Origin: Paenibacillus solanacearum | GTDB taxonomy: Bacteria > Bacillota > Bacilli > Paenibacillales > NBRC-103111 | Length of the DNA: 64,000 nucleotides | Direction: 5' to 3' | NCBI RefSeq assembly: GCF_910593845.1 | Contig: NZ_CAJVAS010000020.1 | Coordinates: 48,796 to 112,795 of the forward strand | Shown: positions 51,445 to 60,445 of the stretch, one piece after another | Position numbering within the stretch: position 1 is the stretch's first letter | Layout: every line of letters starts with the position of its first letter | Notes under the pieces: model-generated | What the model was told of the DNA's origin: nothing | The model's database searches: none | What the model saw: the letters and a program-made list of their open reading frames with translations, nothing else | Made by a program: the position numbers and the translations under genes

Positions 51445-52071
51445 TTGAATCGCGTTAAAAAAATCGTCATGACCGGCGTGCTCGCGCTCGGACCAATCTT
51501 GGGTGCAGGAGCCGTGTCCGCCGCTTCGTATACCGTCAGCGGTAACGATACGATGTGGCTCATTTCCCAAAAGCAAGGAGTCAGCTTGAATTCCTTGATC
51601 GCGGCGAATCCGCAAGTGGCCAATCCGAACATCATTTGGCCGGGGATGGTATTGAACCTACCGGGCTCGGGGTCGAATGTGTCCTCCCCGTCGACGCCTT
51701 CTTCGTCCTATGCGAATCAAGTCGTGACACTGGTAAACCAGGAACGCGCCAAGGCGGGGCTTAAGCCGCTCACGAGCGACGGTCCTTTGACGGCAATGGC
51801 TGTGGATAAAGCCAAAGATATGTACAACAACGGATATTTTGATCATACGTCGCCGACTTACGGGTCCCCGTTCGATATGATGAAAGCTTACGGGATCAAG
51901 TACACGTATGCTGGTGAAAATATCGCAAAGGGACAGCGTAATCCGCAGGAAGTAATGACTGCGTGGATGAACAGCGCAGGTCACCGGCAAAACATATTGA
52001 ACCCGAACTATACCAAAATCGGCGTTGCCTACTACAACGGCGAATGGGTGCAAGAGTTTATCCGCAATTAA
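51445..52071 (+). CDS. LysM and CAP (SCP)-domain secreted protein
   Basis: A 208-residue exported protein: signal peptide (to about 26), LysM peptidoglycan-binding domain (YTVSGNDTMWLISQKQGVSL, NSLIAANPQVANPNIIWPGM), a Ser/Pro linker, and a CAP domain (about 90-208) with VNQERAKAGLKPLT, YFDHTSPTYGSPFDMMKAYG, AGENIAKGQRNPQEVMTAWM and NSAGHRQNILNPNYTKIGVA. This is the YkwD/SafA-type arrangement; biochemical activity of bacterial CAP proteins is unclear. The start is a TTG seven bases after GGAGAGG. Expression is under the c-di-AMP riboswitch, which ties it to wall homeostasis. Confidence 0.92.
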   Translation: MNRVKKIVMTGVLALGPILGAGAVSAASYTVSGNDTMWLISQKQGVSLNSLIAANPQVANPNIIWPGMVLNLPGSGSNVSSPSTPSSSYANQVVTLVNQERAKAGLKPLTSDGPLTAMAVDKAKDMYNNGYFDHTSPTYGSPFDMMKAYGIKYTYAGENIAKGQRNPQEVMTAWMNSAGHRQNILNPNYTKIGVAYYNGEWVQEFIRN

Positions 52072-52220
52072 CGGCATAAATCGGCATTTCCCCGGAAATA
52101 TTTTCTCCTCTGACTTATCACATTCTTCCTCCATTATTCCTTCCATTCGGCAATAATGTGCCGATGTGCCGGCGGACTCAGGCTACGGCTTTCCGTTTAG
52201 CTTAGTTCCGCCGCTTACAA

Positions 52221-52258
52221 GAAACGGGATCGTTCGAATTAACGAACGGTCCCGTTTC
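52221..52258. terminator. Terminator shared by the CAP gene and metQ
   Basis: GAAACGGGATCGTTCG (52221-52236) pairs with CGAACGGTCCCGTTTC (52243-52258), a 16-bp stem with one mismatch or wobble, followed by TTTATG on the plus strand. It lies between convergent genes. Confidence 0.8.
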
Positions 52259-52292
52259 TTTATGCGATAACGATGATAAAGGATAGAAGCAA

Positions 52293-53132
52293 TTAAAACG
52301 CCGGCACGATCGCGCCTTGATATTTGTCTTCAATAAACTTCTTTACTTCCGGCGACGTTAATGCTTTGATCAACTTCTGCATCGCTTCGGAATCTTTGTT
52401 ATCCGGACGTGCAACCAAAATGTTTACATAAGGCGAGTTTTTATCTTCAATAAAAATCGCGTCTTTCGTCGGGGAAAGCTTTGCCTCCAAAGCATAGTTC
52501 GTATTGATCAGCGCCATATCGACTTCCGACAGCGCACGCGGCAGCATGGCGGCTTCCAGCTCCTTGAATTTCAGGTTCTTCTTGTTCTCGACAATATCTT
52601 TCACTGTGCCTTTGACGCCTACGCCGTCCTTCAGCTTGATCAGACCGTTTTTCTCCATCAGTGCAAGCGCGCGACCGCCGTTGGAAGGATCGTTAGGGAT
52701 GGCGACCGTTGCGCCGTCCTTCAGCTCATCGGCTTTTTTAATTTTTTGCGAATAGGCGCCGAACGGCTCCAAATGCACACCGGCTGCCTTGACGAGATTC
52801 ATGCTTTTGTCCTGATTGAACTGTTCCAAGTACGGTGCATGTTGAAAATAGTTGGCGTCGAGCTGCTTCTCGAACAGCTGCACGTTCGGCTGAACGTAAT
52901 CGGTAAACTCCTTGATTTCAAGGTTGACGCCCTGCTCCTTTAAAGCCGGCTTGATCGACTTCAAGATTTCGGCATGAGGTACGCTGGATGCGCCGACCTT
53001 TAATGTCACTTCCTTTGCTGCGGCGGGTGCTCCGCCGGCTGCATTCCCGGGAGCCGGGGCTTCCTTTTTACCGCAAGCGGACAGCGACAAAGCAAGAACG
53101 ATCGATAAAGCAGTTATTGTAATTTTTTTCAT
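52293..53132 (-). CDS. metQ: Methionine-binding lipoprotein MetQ
   Basis: A 279-residue NlpA/MetQ-family lipoprotein with lipobox LSACG (Cys20). Core phrases are VTLKVGASSVPHAEILKSIK, EFTDYVQPNVQLFEKQLDAN, YFQHAPYLEQFNQDKS and VAIPNDPSNGGRALALMEKN, all diagnostic. It delivers D/L-methionine to MetNI. It is the last gene of the SAM-riboswitch operon, 137 bp after metI. Confidence 0.97.
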   Translation of the reverse strand: MKKITITALSIVLALSLSACGKKEAPAPGNAAGGAPAAAKEVTLKVGASSVPHAEILKSIKPALKEQGVNLEIKEFTDYVQPNVQLFEKQLDANYFQHAPYLEQFNQDKSMNLVKAAGVHLEPFGAYSQKIKKADELKDGATVAIPNDPSNGGRALALMEKNGLIKLKDGVGVKGTVKDIVENKKNLKFKELEAAMLPRALSEVDMALINTNYALEAKLSPTKDAIFIEDKNSPYVNILVARPDNKDSEAMQKLIKALTSPEVKKFIEDKYQGAIVPAF

Positions 53133-53269
53133 GATGGGTTCCCTCCATTATAAGTGTTTCTATATAAGTGCTTCTATGATTAAAGAAAAGCGTCCGATTT
53201 GACTCAGTCTTTACCGACGCAACCGTTCAAAATGATCAGCAGTTGCGGGCCAAAGTTAATCAAACTTGC

Positions 53270-53938
53270 TCACTTCCGCTGAAACTTTCGCACGATCCGG
53301 TCGCCAAGCGATTGCAGCACTTGTACCAGTACAAGCAAAATGAGCACAGTCACAATCGTGACGGTCATTTGGAAACGCAAATAGCCGTAGCGAATCGCCA
53401 AATCTCCCAGCCCGCCGCCGCCAATCGCCCCGGACATCGCCGTGTACGAAACAAGCGTGACCGCCGTAATCGTAATGCCGGCAATCAGGCCCGGACGCGC
53501 TTCCGGCAGCAGTACGCGCCATATGAGCTGCCAATAGGTCGCGCCCATCGATTGCGCCGCTTCAATAACGCCACGATCTACCTCGCGCAGCGATGTCTCC
53601 ACCAGCCTGGCGAAAAAAGGCGCAGCCGCAATCACAAGCGGCGGGATCGTCCCCGGAACGCCGATCGAGGTACCGACAAGCAGCTTGGTGAACGGGATGA
53701 CCAAAATCATCAATATAATGAACGGTACGGACCGCAGCACGTTGACGATGACGGATAGCACCGAATAGACGACCGGCTGCTGCAGCAGTTGCCCGCGGGC
53801 GGTCACAAACAGGATTACCCCTAGCGGCAGCCCGATCAGCACGGTAAATAAGGTCGACACACCCAGCATCATCAGCGTATCATAGCTGGCTTGTCCGATT
53901 TCCGCCCAATCCAGCTCCTTAAGCGCGGTCAGATCCAT
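53270..53938 (-). CDS. metI: Methionine ABC permease MetI
   Basis: A 222-residue permease with five helices. The ATPase-contact EAA loop is VIEAAQSMGATYWQLIWRVLLPEARPG, and GTIPPLVIAAAPFFARLVET is the usual MetI core. GGAGGTGA precedes the ATG, which overlaps the end of metN by 20 bp. Works with MetN and MetQ in methionine import. Confidence 0.97.
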   Translation of the reverse strand: MDLTALKELDWAEIGQASYDTLMMLGVSTLFTVLIGLPLGVILFVTARGQLLQQPVVYSVLSVIVNVLRSVPFIILMILVIPFTKLLVGTSIGVPGTIPPLVIAAAPFFARLVETSLREVDRGVIEAAQSMGATYWQLIWRVLLPEARPGLIAGITITAVTLVSYTAMSGAIGGGGLGDLAIRYGYLRFQMTVTIVTVLILLVLVQVLQSLGDRIVRKFQRK

Positions 53939-54950
53939 GTCGAATCACCTCCACATCGAGGCCGCGGCTGCGCAGCCTTTCGATCGCTTGCCCGGTTATC
54001 GCTTGCGAGCCGTGCAGCTCCAGTACAAGCTGTCCATACGGCGTATGCTTCAACCGCGAAACAGTGCCCTGCAGGATGACGAACGGAACGTTCGTATCCC
54101 GCATCGTTTCGTACAGGACCGGCTCGTACGCCTGCGCCCCGATAAACGTAATCCGAATAAGCGTCTGCGGCTGTCGTGCCTCTTCCGTGAACGATACACT
54201 TCTATCCGCTTCGCCGGATACTTGCTCCACAAACTCTCGTGTGGTCGGATGCTGCGGCTTCAGGAACACTTCCGATACAGGTCCCGTCTCCACAATCTTA
54301 CCGCCGTCGATGACGGCAACGCGGTCACAGATGGAACGAATCACCTGCATCTCGTGTGTGATCAGGACGATCGTAATGTTAAGCTCCCGGTTAATTCGCA
54401 GCAGCAAGGCAAGGATGGCGCTTGTCGTTTGCGGGTCCAGCGCAGAAGTCGCTTCGTCGCACAGAAGCACCTTCGGATTCGTTGCCAGCGCTCTGGCGAT
54501 GCCGACCCGCTGCTTTTGCCCGCCGGACAGCTGGGCCGGATATTTGTTCTCGTGACCGTCCAGTCCGACAAGTCCGATCAGTTCGGCGACTCGGCTTGCC
54601 ACGGCTGCTTTGGAGCGTTTCGCCAGCCGGAGCGGAAACGCGATGTTCTCGGCCACGGTCGCTGAGCTGAGCAAATTGAAATGCTGAAAAATCATGCCGA
54701 TCGTACGCCGTTCCTCCTGCAGTCTGCGGCTTGCAAGTCCGGTCATATCGACGCCGTCGATGAATACCTTGCCCGAGCTCGGGCGCTCGAGCATATTAAT
54801 GGTCCGGATCAACGTGCTTTTCCCTGCACCGGAGTGGCCGATAATGCCGAACACTTCTCCTTTGTTCACGCTCAGGTTAATATCGTTCAGCGCCGTCACC
54901 TTCCCGCGGCCGGACGAATATTCCTTGACGATTTGCTGCAATTCTATCAT
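53919..54950 (-). CDS. metN: Methionine ABC ATPase MetN
   Basis: A 343-residue ATPase. Walker A is GIIGHSGAGKSTLIRT, signature LSGGQKQRVGIARALA, Walker B KVLLCDEATSALDP, and the C-terminal NIL/ACT-like methionine-sensing domain (about 265-340) gives trans-inhibition by methionine. The start uses GGAGG about nine bases upstream, seven codons into the longest frame. First gene of metNIQ. Confidence 0.97.
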   Translation of the reverse strand: MIELQQIVKEYSSGRGKVTALNDINLSVNKGEVFGIIGHSGAGKSTLIRTINMLERPSSGKVFIDGVDMTGLASRRLQEERRTIGMIFQHFNLLSSATVAENIAFPLRLAKRSKAAVASRVAELIGLVGLDGHENKYPAQLSGGQKQRVGIARALATNPKVLLCDEATSALDPQTTSAILALLLRINRELNITIVLITHEMQVIRSICDRVAVIDGGKIVETGPVSEVFLKPQHPTTREFVEQVSGEADRSVSFTEEARQPQTLIRITFIGAQAYEPVLYETMRDTNVPFVILQGTVSRLKHTPYGQLVLELHGSQAITGQAIERLRSRGLDVEVIRHGSDRA

Positions 54951-54971
54951 GGTGCGGCACCTCCTCCCCAT

Positions 54972-55004
54972 ACAACAATACCCCCGGACGCAGAGGTCCA
55001 GGGG
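54972..55004 (-). terminator. Expression-platform terminator of the metNIQ SAM riboswitch
   Basis: CCCCGGAC (54982-54989) and GTCC-A-GGGG (54996-55004) form an 8-bp stem with one bulge, followed on the minus strand by TATTGTTGT. It lies between the aptamer and the metN ribosome binding site. Confidence 0.8.
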
Positions 55005-55019
55005 TTATAAGCTAACTCG

Positions 55020-55155
55020 CGTCCCTCTCATCTCCCAGAACCGACGGTTCTGGAGGAATTGGCACCGGACTTCCAAGGTTAGAACGCTGCGGCTCTTAAC
55101 AGTTGGAACGGTTGCCGGGCTTCACAGGGCCTGATCCCTCCGCCTCTCTTAATAA
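55020..55155 (-). ncRNA. SAM-I (S-box) riboswitch of metNIQ
   Basis: On the minus strand the S-box hallmarks occur in order: CTTATTAAGAGAGGCGGAGG, GGCCCTGTGAAGCCCGGCAA (CC), GGTGCCAATTCC and GATGAGAG. High S-adenosylmethionine should favour the downstream terminator and shut off methionine import. Confidence 0.97.
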
Positions 55156-55229
55156 GAAGATTCAATATTCCGTTGTATTCCATTCATGTTTCCATTATTT
55201 AACCAAAGGTTAATTAAAGGCACTCGGTA

Positions 55230-55258
55230 AGTGTATAAAATTATGATGATTCCGTCAA
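55230..55258 (-). promoter_or_regulatory. Promoter of the metNIQ operon
   Basis: TTGACG (55253-55258), 17-bp spacer, TACACT (55230-55235) on the minus strand, about 75 bp upstream of the SAM aptamer. Confidence 0.7.
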
Positions 55259-55318
55259 TAGGTTTGAACCTGTTCCGCTCCCGGATATTGCGATGCAAAT
55301 TTTGGGAAAAGAACAGAA

Positions 55319-56773
55319 TCACTGCTCATCGAGGTTGCAGTTTTCCAACGCGATGACTTTCGTGCCGTGCTTGACCTTGTACCACGCCCACATCGCGACA
55401 AACAGCGGCAGCCCGATATAAGAAGACAACAGCGCGTACCAATCCGTCTCTCCTCCGGAAACGGCCGAGAACCCCTGCCCGATCATCACGACGAGACAAA
55501 GAGCAAAAGCAAAGATCGGTCCGAACGGAAACCAGCGGGCGCGATACGGCAAATCCTCCAGAGTCTTCCCCTGCAGCACAAATGCCTTGCGAAACCGGTA
55601 ATGGCTGATGGCGATGCCAAGCCAGGCCAGAAAACCGCACATGCCCGATAAATTCAACAGCCATATATATACCGTTCCGTCGCCGAATAGCGAAGTGAAG
55701 AAGGCGAGCATCCCGACGGCGGCCGTTGCCAGCAGCGATGCCACGGGTACGCCGCGGCGGTTCAAGCCCGACAGCCAGCGAGGCGCCTTGCCTTCCTTGG
55801 CAAGCACCCACAGCATTCGCGTCGACGCGTACATGCCGGAGCTGCCGGCCGACAGCACGGAGGTCAGAATAATCGCGTTCATGACCGATGCCGCAAATGC
55901 AAAGCCCGCGTGTTCGAATACGATCGTAAACGGACTTACCGCTATGTTATCCACATCGGCATTGATCAATACCGGGTCCGTGTACGAGATTAGCAGACCG
56001 ATCACGAGAATCGCCAATATATAAAACAGCAATATGCGCCAGAACACCTGGCGAACCGCTTTGGGTACGTTGACGCGCGGATTTTCGCTCTCCCCGGCGG
56101 TAACGCCGATCAGCTCCGTGCCTTGGAACGAGAAGCCCGCAGCCATAAACACGCCGAGCATCGCCATGAATCCACCGTGAAACGGCGCATCGCCTTCCGT
56201 GAAATGCTTGAACCCGACTGCCTGTCCGCCGATGATGCCGACGATCATCATGAGACCGACAACGATAAATATAATGACCGTTGCCACTTTAATGAAAGCG
56301 AACCAATACTCCGATTCCCCGTAACCCCGAACTGATAAATAATTGATCGCGAACATCAGGATCAAGTAAAGGACGCACCAGAGCAGCGAAGGACTGTCCG
56401 GGAACCAGAACTTCATGATCAGTCCGGCGGCCGACAATTCCGCGGCGATCGTCACTGCCCAGTTAAACCAATAATTCCAGCCCAGCGCAAAGCCGAGCGC
56501 CGGATCGACGAATCGCCCTGCGTACGTGCTGAACGAGCCCGCTACCGGCATATAGGCAGCCATTTCACCCAGACTGGTCATCAAAAAATAAACCATAATC
56601 CCGATCGCGGCGTACGCAGCCAGCGCCCCTCCGGGTCCGGCGGAATGAATCGCACCGCCGCTTGCAAGAAACAAGCCGGTGCCGATCGAGCCGCCCAAGG
56701 AAATCATCATCATATGCCGCGCTTTTAATCCCCGCTTCAGCTGCTGCGGCGCTGTTCCCATCTTGTTGTTCAT
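55319..56773 (-). CDS. Amino-acid permease (LysP-like APC transporter)
   Basis: A 484-residue permease with twelve helices of the amino acid-polyamine-organocation superfamily. The signature after the first helices is MMISLGGSIGTGLFLASGGA, then GEMAAYMPVAGSFSTYAGRF and ELIGVTAGESENPRVNVPKA, typical of lysine- or basic/aromatic amino-acid permeases. LysP is the closest style; specificity cannot be fixed. The ATG follows an AAAGGA-like site by about 12 bases. Monocistronic, upstream of the SAM-riboswitch operon's promoter. Confidence 0.9.
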   Translation of the reverse strand: MNNKMGTAPQQLKRGLKARHMMMISLGGSIGTGLFLASGGAIHSAGPGGALAAYAAIGIMVYFLMTSLGEMAAYMPVAGSFSTYAGRFVDPALGFALGWNYWFNWAVTIAAELSAAGLIMKFWFPDSPSLLWCVLYLILMFAINYLSVRGYGESEYWFAFIKVATVIIFIVVGLMMIVGIIGGQAVGFKHFTEGDAPFHGGFMAMLGVFMAAGFSFQGTELIGVTAGESENPRVNVPKAVRQVFWRILLFYILAILVIGLLISYTDPVLINADVDNIAVSPFTIVFEHAGFAFAASVMNAIILTSVLSAGSSGMYASTRMLWVLAKEGKAPRWLSGLNRRGVPVASLLATAAVGMLAFFTSLFGDGTVYIWLLNLSGMCGFLAWLGIAISHYRFRKAFVLQGKTLEDLPYRARWFPFGPIFAFALCLVVMIGQGFSAVSGGETDWYALLSSYIGLPLFVAMWAWYKVKHGTKVIALENCNLDEQ

Positions 56774-56930
56774 CCGGATAATTTCCTTTCCCTCGCTTCG
56801 AAAAAATAAAGAGGCCAACGAAACGCGGTTTCGATGACCTATACTGACAAACCTATATTAGTGTACGGAAAAACAAAGTTCTAATCAATGGATATAATTG
56901 TATCGCCGTCAACGTTCTGCCGCATCGTTC

Positions 56931-58271
56931 CTATTCGTTCAAATACGTGGTCACTTTGTTCTGAATCAGCCTGCTTACCTCTTCTGCGGACTTTTGGCCG
57001 CTCATGTACGATTCGAATTCCGCCATTGCCATCATGAGCACTTTCGTGTCGATATATTGTTTCGTGCTTACGCCCTCAATCAGCTTTTGAACCGTGCGAA
57101 TTCGTTCCTCCGTCATATGGGCGTCAGGCTTATCTTTCGGCAGCTGCAGCTTGCCGTTCTCGATGTTTTGTTTTACCTGATCGAACTTTTGGAGCGCAGT
57201 GGCCTTATTGATGGGCAATCCGCTCAATTCGGGCGAAGCTTGGATTTCATCCGAGAGTAGGAATTTGATGAACATCCACGCTTCCTGTTGTACCTTCGAT
57301 TTGCTATTGATAGCAAGGTTGAAATAAGTATAAAAGGAAGCTCCCTGCGACTGCCCTTCCACCGTCGGTTTCAAAAAAAGCTGCGCGTTCGAAGGCATCG
57401 TCAAAATTTGTTCCGCATTGGCGAGGCTGGACATTTTGAACAGCGACTTGCTGTAATCATACGAAAATTCCGCTCTTAAAATCCCCTCGTCATACATCGC
57501 CTTCACTTGCCGCATCATGCCGCGAAACAACTCGGAATCGAACTGGGCGCGGCCCTGCTGCACAAGCTTCGAATAATTGCTACAGATAAAATCCGCAATC
57601 AGCTGATTCGGAAATAAATTGATGATTCCCACATAATCCGGCCCCTCCTGCCGCTTCAGCTGTCCTGCGATTTCCTTGAATTGTTCCCAAGTCCAAGCCG
57701 TGTCTTCGATCGTGAGGTTCGCTTTTTTCAATTGATCCGTATTCCCCTGCATCATTTCAAGCGCAAACGAAAATGGCATCGAGTATAACCCGTCACCGTT
57801 ACGGGAAGCTTGTAGAATGTGTTCGTAATACTTGCTTCTATCAAAGGAAGCGTCCTTTGCGATCCAATCGTTCATATTGGCCAGCAGCTTTTTTTCGACG
57901 AATTTGCTTTGCGGCAAGCTGTTCATGGCGATTAAGTCGGCTCCCTTGCCCGATATGACCTCCGTCGTAACCGTCTGCACGTATTTTTCGATATCCGCTT
58001 GTGTGACCGCTGCCATCATATTGCCTCCCGTATCGGGAACGGCCATATAGGGCTTGATTTCGATATGAATATCCGGATGCAGCGCTTCGAACTTTTCAAC
58101 AGCCATTTCGAGGAAACGGTCCGATCGCTGCACCGCGATGACAACATTCTTTGGGCCTCCCGGCGATGGTTCACCCAAGTCCTCGGGGGCAGTAGACATC
58201 TGTTTCCCGGAACATGCCGTCATAAGCGTCAATGCGCCTAACCATGCAATAGCGTACTTTTTCTTCATCAT
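56931..58271 (-). CDS. Extracellular sugar-binding lipoprotein
   Basis: A 446-residue family-1 solute-binding protein. The signal peptide ends in LMTAC (Cys20), so it is lipid-anchored. VAVQRSD-like start of the mature part, KFEALHPDIHIEIKPYMAVP, and the late PELSGLPINKATALQKFDQV fit carbohydrate-binding proteins. It is the last gene of an operon that encodes two permeases and an HlyD-like protein but no ATPase; as in Bacillus, a shared MsmX-type ATPase would be needed. AAGGGATGG lies before the ATG. Confidence 0.9.
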   Translation of the reverse strand: MMKKKYAIAWLGALTLMTACSGKQMSTAPEDLGEPSPGGPKNVVIAVQRSDRFLEMAVEKFEALHPDIHIEIKPYMAVPDTGGNMMAAVTQADIEKYVQTVTTEVISGKGADLIAMNSLPQSKFVEKKLLANMNDWIAKDASFDRSKYYEHILQASRNGDGLYSMPFSFALEMMQGNTDQLKKANLTIEDTAWTWEQFKEIAGQLKRQEGPDYVGIINLFPNQLIADFICSNYSKLVQQGRAQFDSELFRGMMRQVKAMYDEGILRAEFSYDYSKSLFKMSSLANAEQILTMPSNAQLFLKPTVEGQSQGASFYTYFNLAINSKSKVQQEAWMFIKFLLSDEIQASPELSGLPINKATALQKFDQVKQNIENGKLQLPKDKPDAHMTEERIRTVQKLIEGVSTKQYIDTKVLMMAMAEFESYMSGQKSAEEVSRLIQNKVTTYLNE

Positions 58272-58287
58272 ATTGGTTCCATCCCTT

Positions 58288-59451
58288 CTATTGTAATCGA
58301 ATCCGGTTACCTTCCTGGAGCGGCTCGCTTGACTCAGTAATGATGTCGCTTTTCAGCGCAAGACCGGACAAAACGATGATTCCTTCCTCCGTTTCCTCAC
58401 CGGTCGTCACTTTCACCTTCTGGGCGTAGTACGTGTTGCCGAGCGGACTTTTCTTCTCCCGAACGATGAAGACGTAGCTTCCGGCGCCATCCTGCCGCAG
58501 CATCTCCTTGCGAATGACAAGACCCTTTTGGCTGGACTGCCTCTCGATTTGGACGGTCGCTTGTTCACCTCCCTGTATGCTGTCCCCGGTGACGTCGATG
58601 ACGACCGTTTTTTGCGGCTTGGCTCCCCCGCCGGATGTGCCTGCCGTTTCCCCGCTTCCGCCTCCCGCTTGTGCAATGCCTCCTGTACTGCCGCCGGAGC
58701 TTGACGGCGCATCATTGAGTTCTGCAATCGTGCCTTTGACATTCAGCGGCTTCCCGTCTTTGACCACTATGGGATGGACCGCTTCTCCGATCTGCAGCAT
58801 TGCGGCCAAATCCGCGTCCACCGAAAAGGAGAACGAGTAGCCCTCCCCGCTATTGACAAGCGTCATCAGCGGTTGCCCCGGCGACGCCGCCAAACCCTCC
58901 TTCGCTTTCAGCTCGGATACCCTTCCGTCGAACGGCGCTTTCAGAACCGCTTTTTCAGCCAAATCTTTGCGCATGCCGTCGATTTTGCGGCGGGCTATAT
59001 CCATATCCAGCTGATCGCTTTCCAAGTCGCGCTTCGCTTTCCGGATTTTTGCTTCATCCCCTTCTTGCTGAGCGGCAACAAATTGTTCCTTCAGCAATTC
59101 CCGGTTCAAGCCTTGCTTTTTCAGCCGGTCCTCTTCGTCCGACAGCTGCGCTCTAGCGACAGAATCATCAATAGTAACAAGGATTTGCCCCTTTTGGACC
59201 CCATCGTTTTTGTTCACATGCACTTTGGCGACCTTCCACCCGCTATCGCTCGTCAGATCGGTTTTCTCCCGCGGGGTCACGGTGCCGCTCCCCTTCATGC
59301 GGTGGGTCAGTGAGTTTTGCGCCGGCTTTTCCGTCGTCACTTTGGGCAGCATCGCCGCTTGAAACGTATTGCTCAAAAAAGTAAGTCCCGCCAGCACGAC
59401 AAAAAACATAACAAACAGCGTATTGACCATTTTTTGGCGCGTCATCACCAT
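58288..59451 (-). CDS. HlyD-like membrane-fusion protein inside a sugar importer operon
   Basis: A 387-residue protein with one N-terminal helix (about 8-28), a lipoyl half (GWKVAKVHVNKNDGVQKGQI), a modest coiled coil (about 100-165), the second lipoyl half (LKAPFDGRVSELKAKEGLA), a beta barrel and a Gly/Ser-rich insert (SSSGGSTGGIAQAGGGSGET). This is a YknX/MacA-type adaptor, normally partner of export pumps. Here it lies between a MalG-type permease and the sugar-binding lipoprotein (16-bp gap to the latter). No MacB-type permease is adjacent. The ATG nine bases after AGGAG was used. Confidence 0.87.
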   Translation of the reverse strand: MVMTRQKMVNTLFVMFFVVLAGLTFLSNTFQAAMLPKVTTEKPAQNSLTHRMKGSGTVTPREKTDLTSDSGWKVAKVHVNKNDGVQKGQILVTIDDSVARAQLSDEEDRLKKQGLNRELLKEQFVAAQQEGDEAKIRKAKRDLESDQLDMDIARRKIDGMRKDLAEKAVLKAPFDGRVSELKAKEGLAASPGQPLMTLVNSGEGYSFSFSVDADLAAMLQIGEAVHPIVVKDGKPLNVKGTIAELNDAPSSSGGSTGGIAQAGGGSGETAGTSGGGAKPQKTVVIDVTGDSIQGGEQATVQIERQSSQKGLVIRKEMLRQDGAGSYVFIVREKKSPLGNTYYAQKVKVTTGEETEEGIIVLSGLALKSDIITESSEPLQEGNRIRLQ

Positions 59452-59507
59452 GTTCCCTATCTCCTTCTTTCCTTCCATCAGCAGCCCGGCGCAACCGGTC
59501 TTATCGG

Positions 59508-60365
59508 CTAACCCTTAATTCCGGATAGTTGAATGCCTTCAATAAAATATTTCTCCGCGCATGCAAACAAAAGCAGCATTGGCATCATGTAGAGAACGGA
59601 AGCGGCGAACGAAACGCCGAACGCTTCTTTTTGAATGCGCGATAAAAAGACGGATAACGGCTGCTGCTCGGCATCCTGTAAAAAAATAAGCGGCTGTTCG
59701 ACCATATTCCAATAATCCGCGAACAGCAGTACGACCAAAGCGGCTATTCCCGGCGCAACCATCGGCAGCGCGATCCTAGCGAATATCGCGACGTAACCCG
59801 CTCCGTCCATCTTCGCCGCCTCCATATAGGCGCTAGGAATATGCAGCATAAACTGCCGCAGCAAAAATACGCCGAACGCGGCAAAGATGCCGGGCAAGAT
59901 GACCGAGCCGGGCGTATTGATCAGCCCAAGCCAGTCGGCCATGATGTAATTGGGCACGAGCGTGACCTGAAACGGCATCAGCATTGCAATCAGGTACATC
60001 AAAAATATCGGCTCTCTGCCCGGAAACCGCAGCTTGGCAAAGGCAAACGCCGCAAGCGAGCCGACGATGACCTGCCCGACAATGATCGGCACGACCAGAA
60101 AGACCGAGTTCCAGAACATGTACAGAAATTGGGGCGTCGCTATCAATACCTTGAAATATTGCGCGAAAGATACCCAGTCCGGAATCCACTTCATATTTAC
60201 AAAATCGCTGACGTTGTTTTTTCCGAGCATGTCGTAATTGCTTAGGATTTCACGTTCGGTCATGAAGGAATTCACGACCGTCAATACGACCGGCAGCAGC
60301 ATCAGCCCGGCAGCCGCCAGCAATACCGCCGACCGCAGCATGTACATTACATTTCCTTTTTTCAT
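59508..60365 (-). CDS. Carbohydrate ABC permease (MalG type)
   Basis: A 285-residue permease with six helices. The EAA loop is YMEAAKMDGAGYVAIFARIA, followed by LPMVAPGIAALVVLLF. It pairs with the MalF-type permease encoded 80 bp upstream. The start was put at the ATG nine bases after GGGAG; the open frame extends 49 codons further but without a ribosome binding site. Import of an unknown sugar is inferred. Confidence 0.93.
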   Translation of the reverse strand: MKKGNVMYMLRSAVLLAAAGLMLLPVVLTVVNSFMTEREILSNYDMLGKNNVSDFVNMKWIPDWVSFAQYFKVLIATPQFLYMFWNSVFLVVPIIVGQVIVGSLAAFAFAKLRFPGREPIFLMYLIAMLMPFQVTLVPNYIMADWLGLINTPGSVILPGIFAAFGVFLLRQFMLHIPSAYMEAAKMDGAGYVAIFARIALPMVAPGIAALVVLLFADYWNMVEQPLIFLQDAEQQPLSVFLSRIQKEAFGVSFAASVLYMMPMLLLFACAEKYFIEGIQLSGIKG

Positions 60366-60445
60366 GGGGTTCATCTCCCGAGAGTTTCCCTTTAGGAAAA
60401 CTGGCTTCGTAAGCATCTGCTCGGCTTTCGTGAGAAAGCCTGCTT

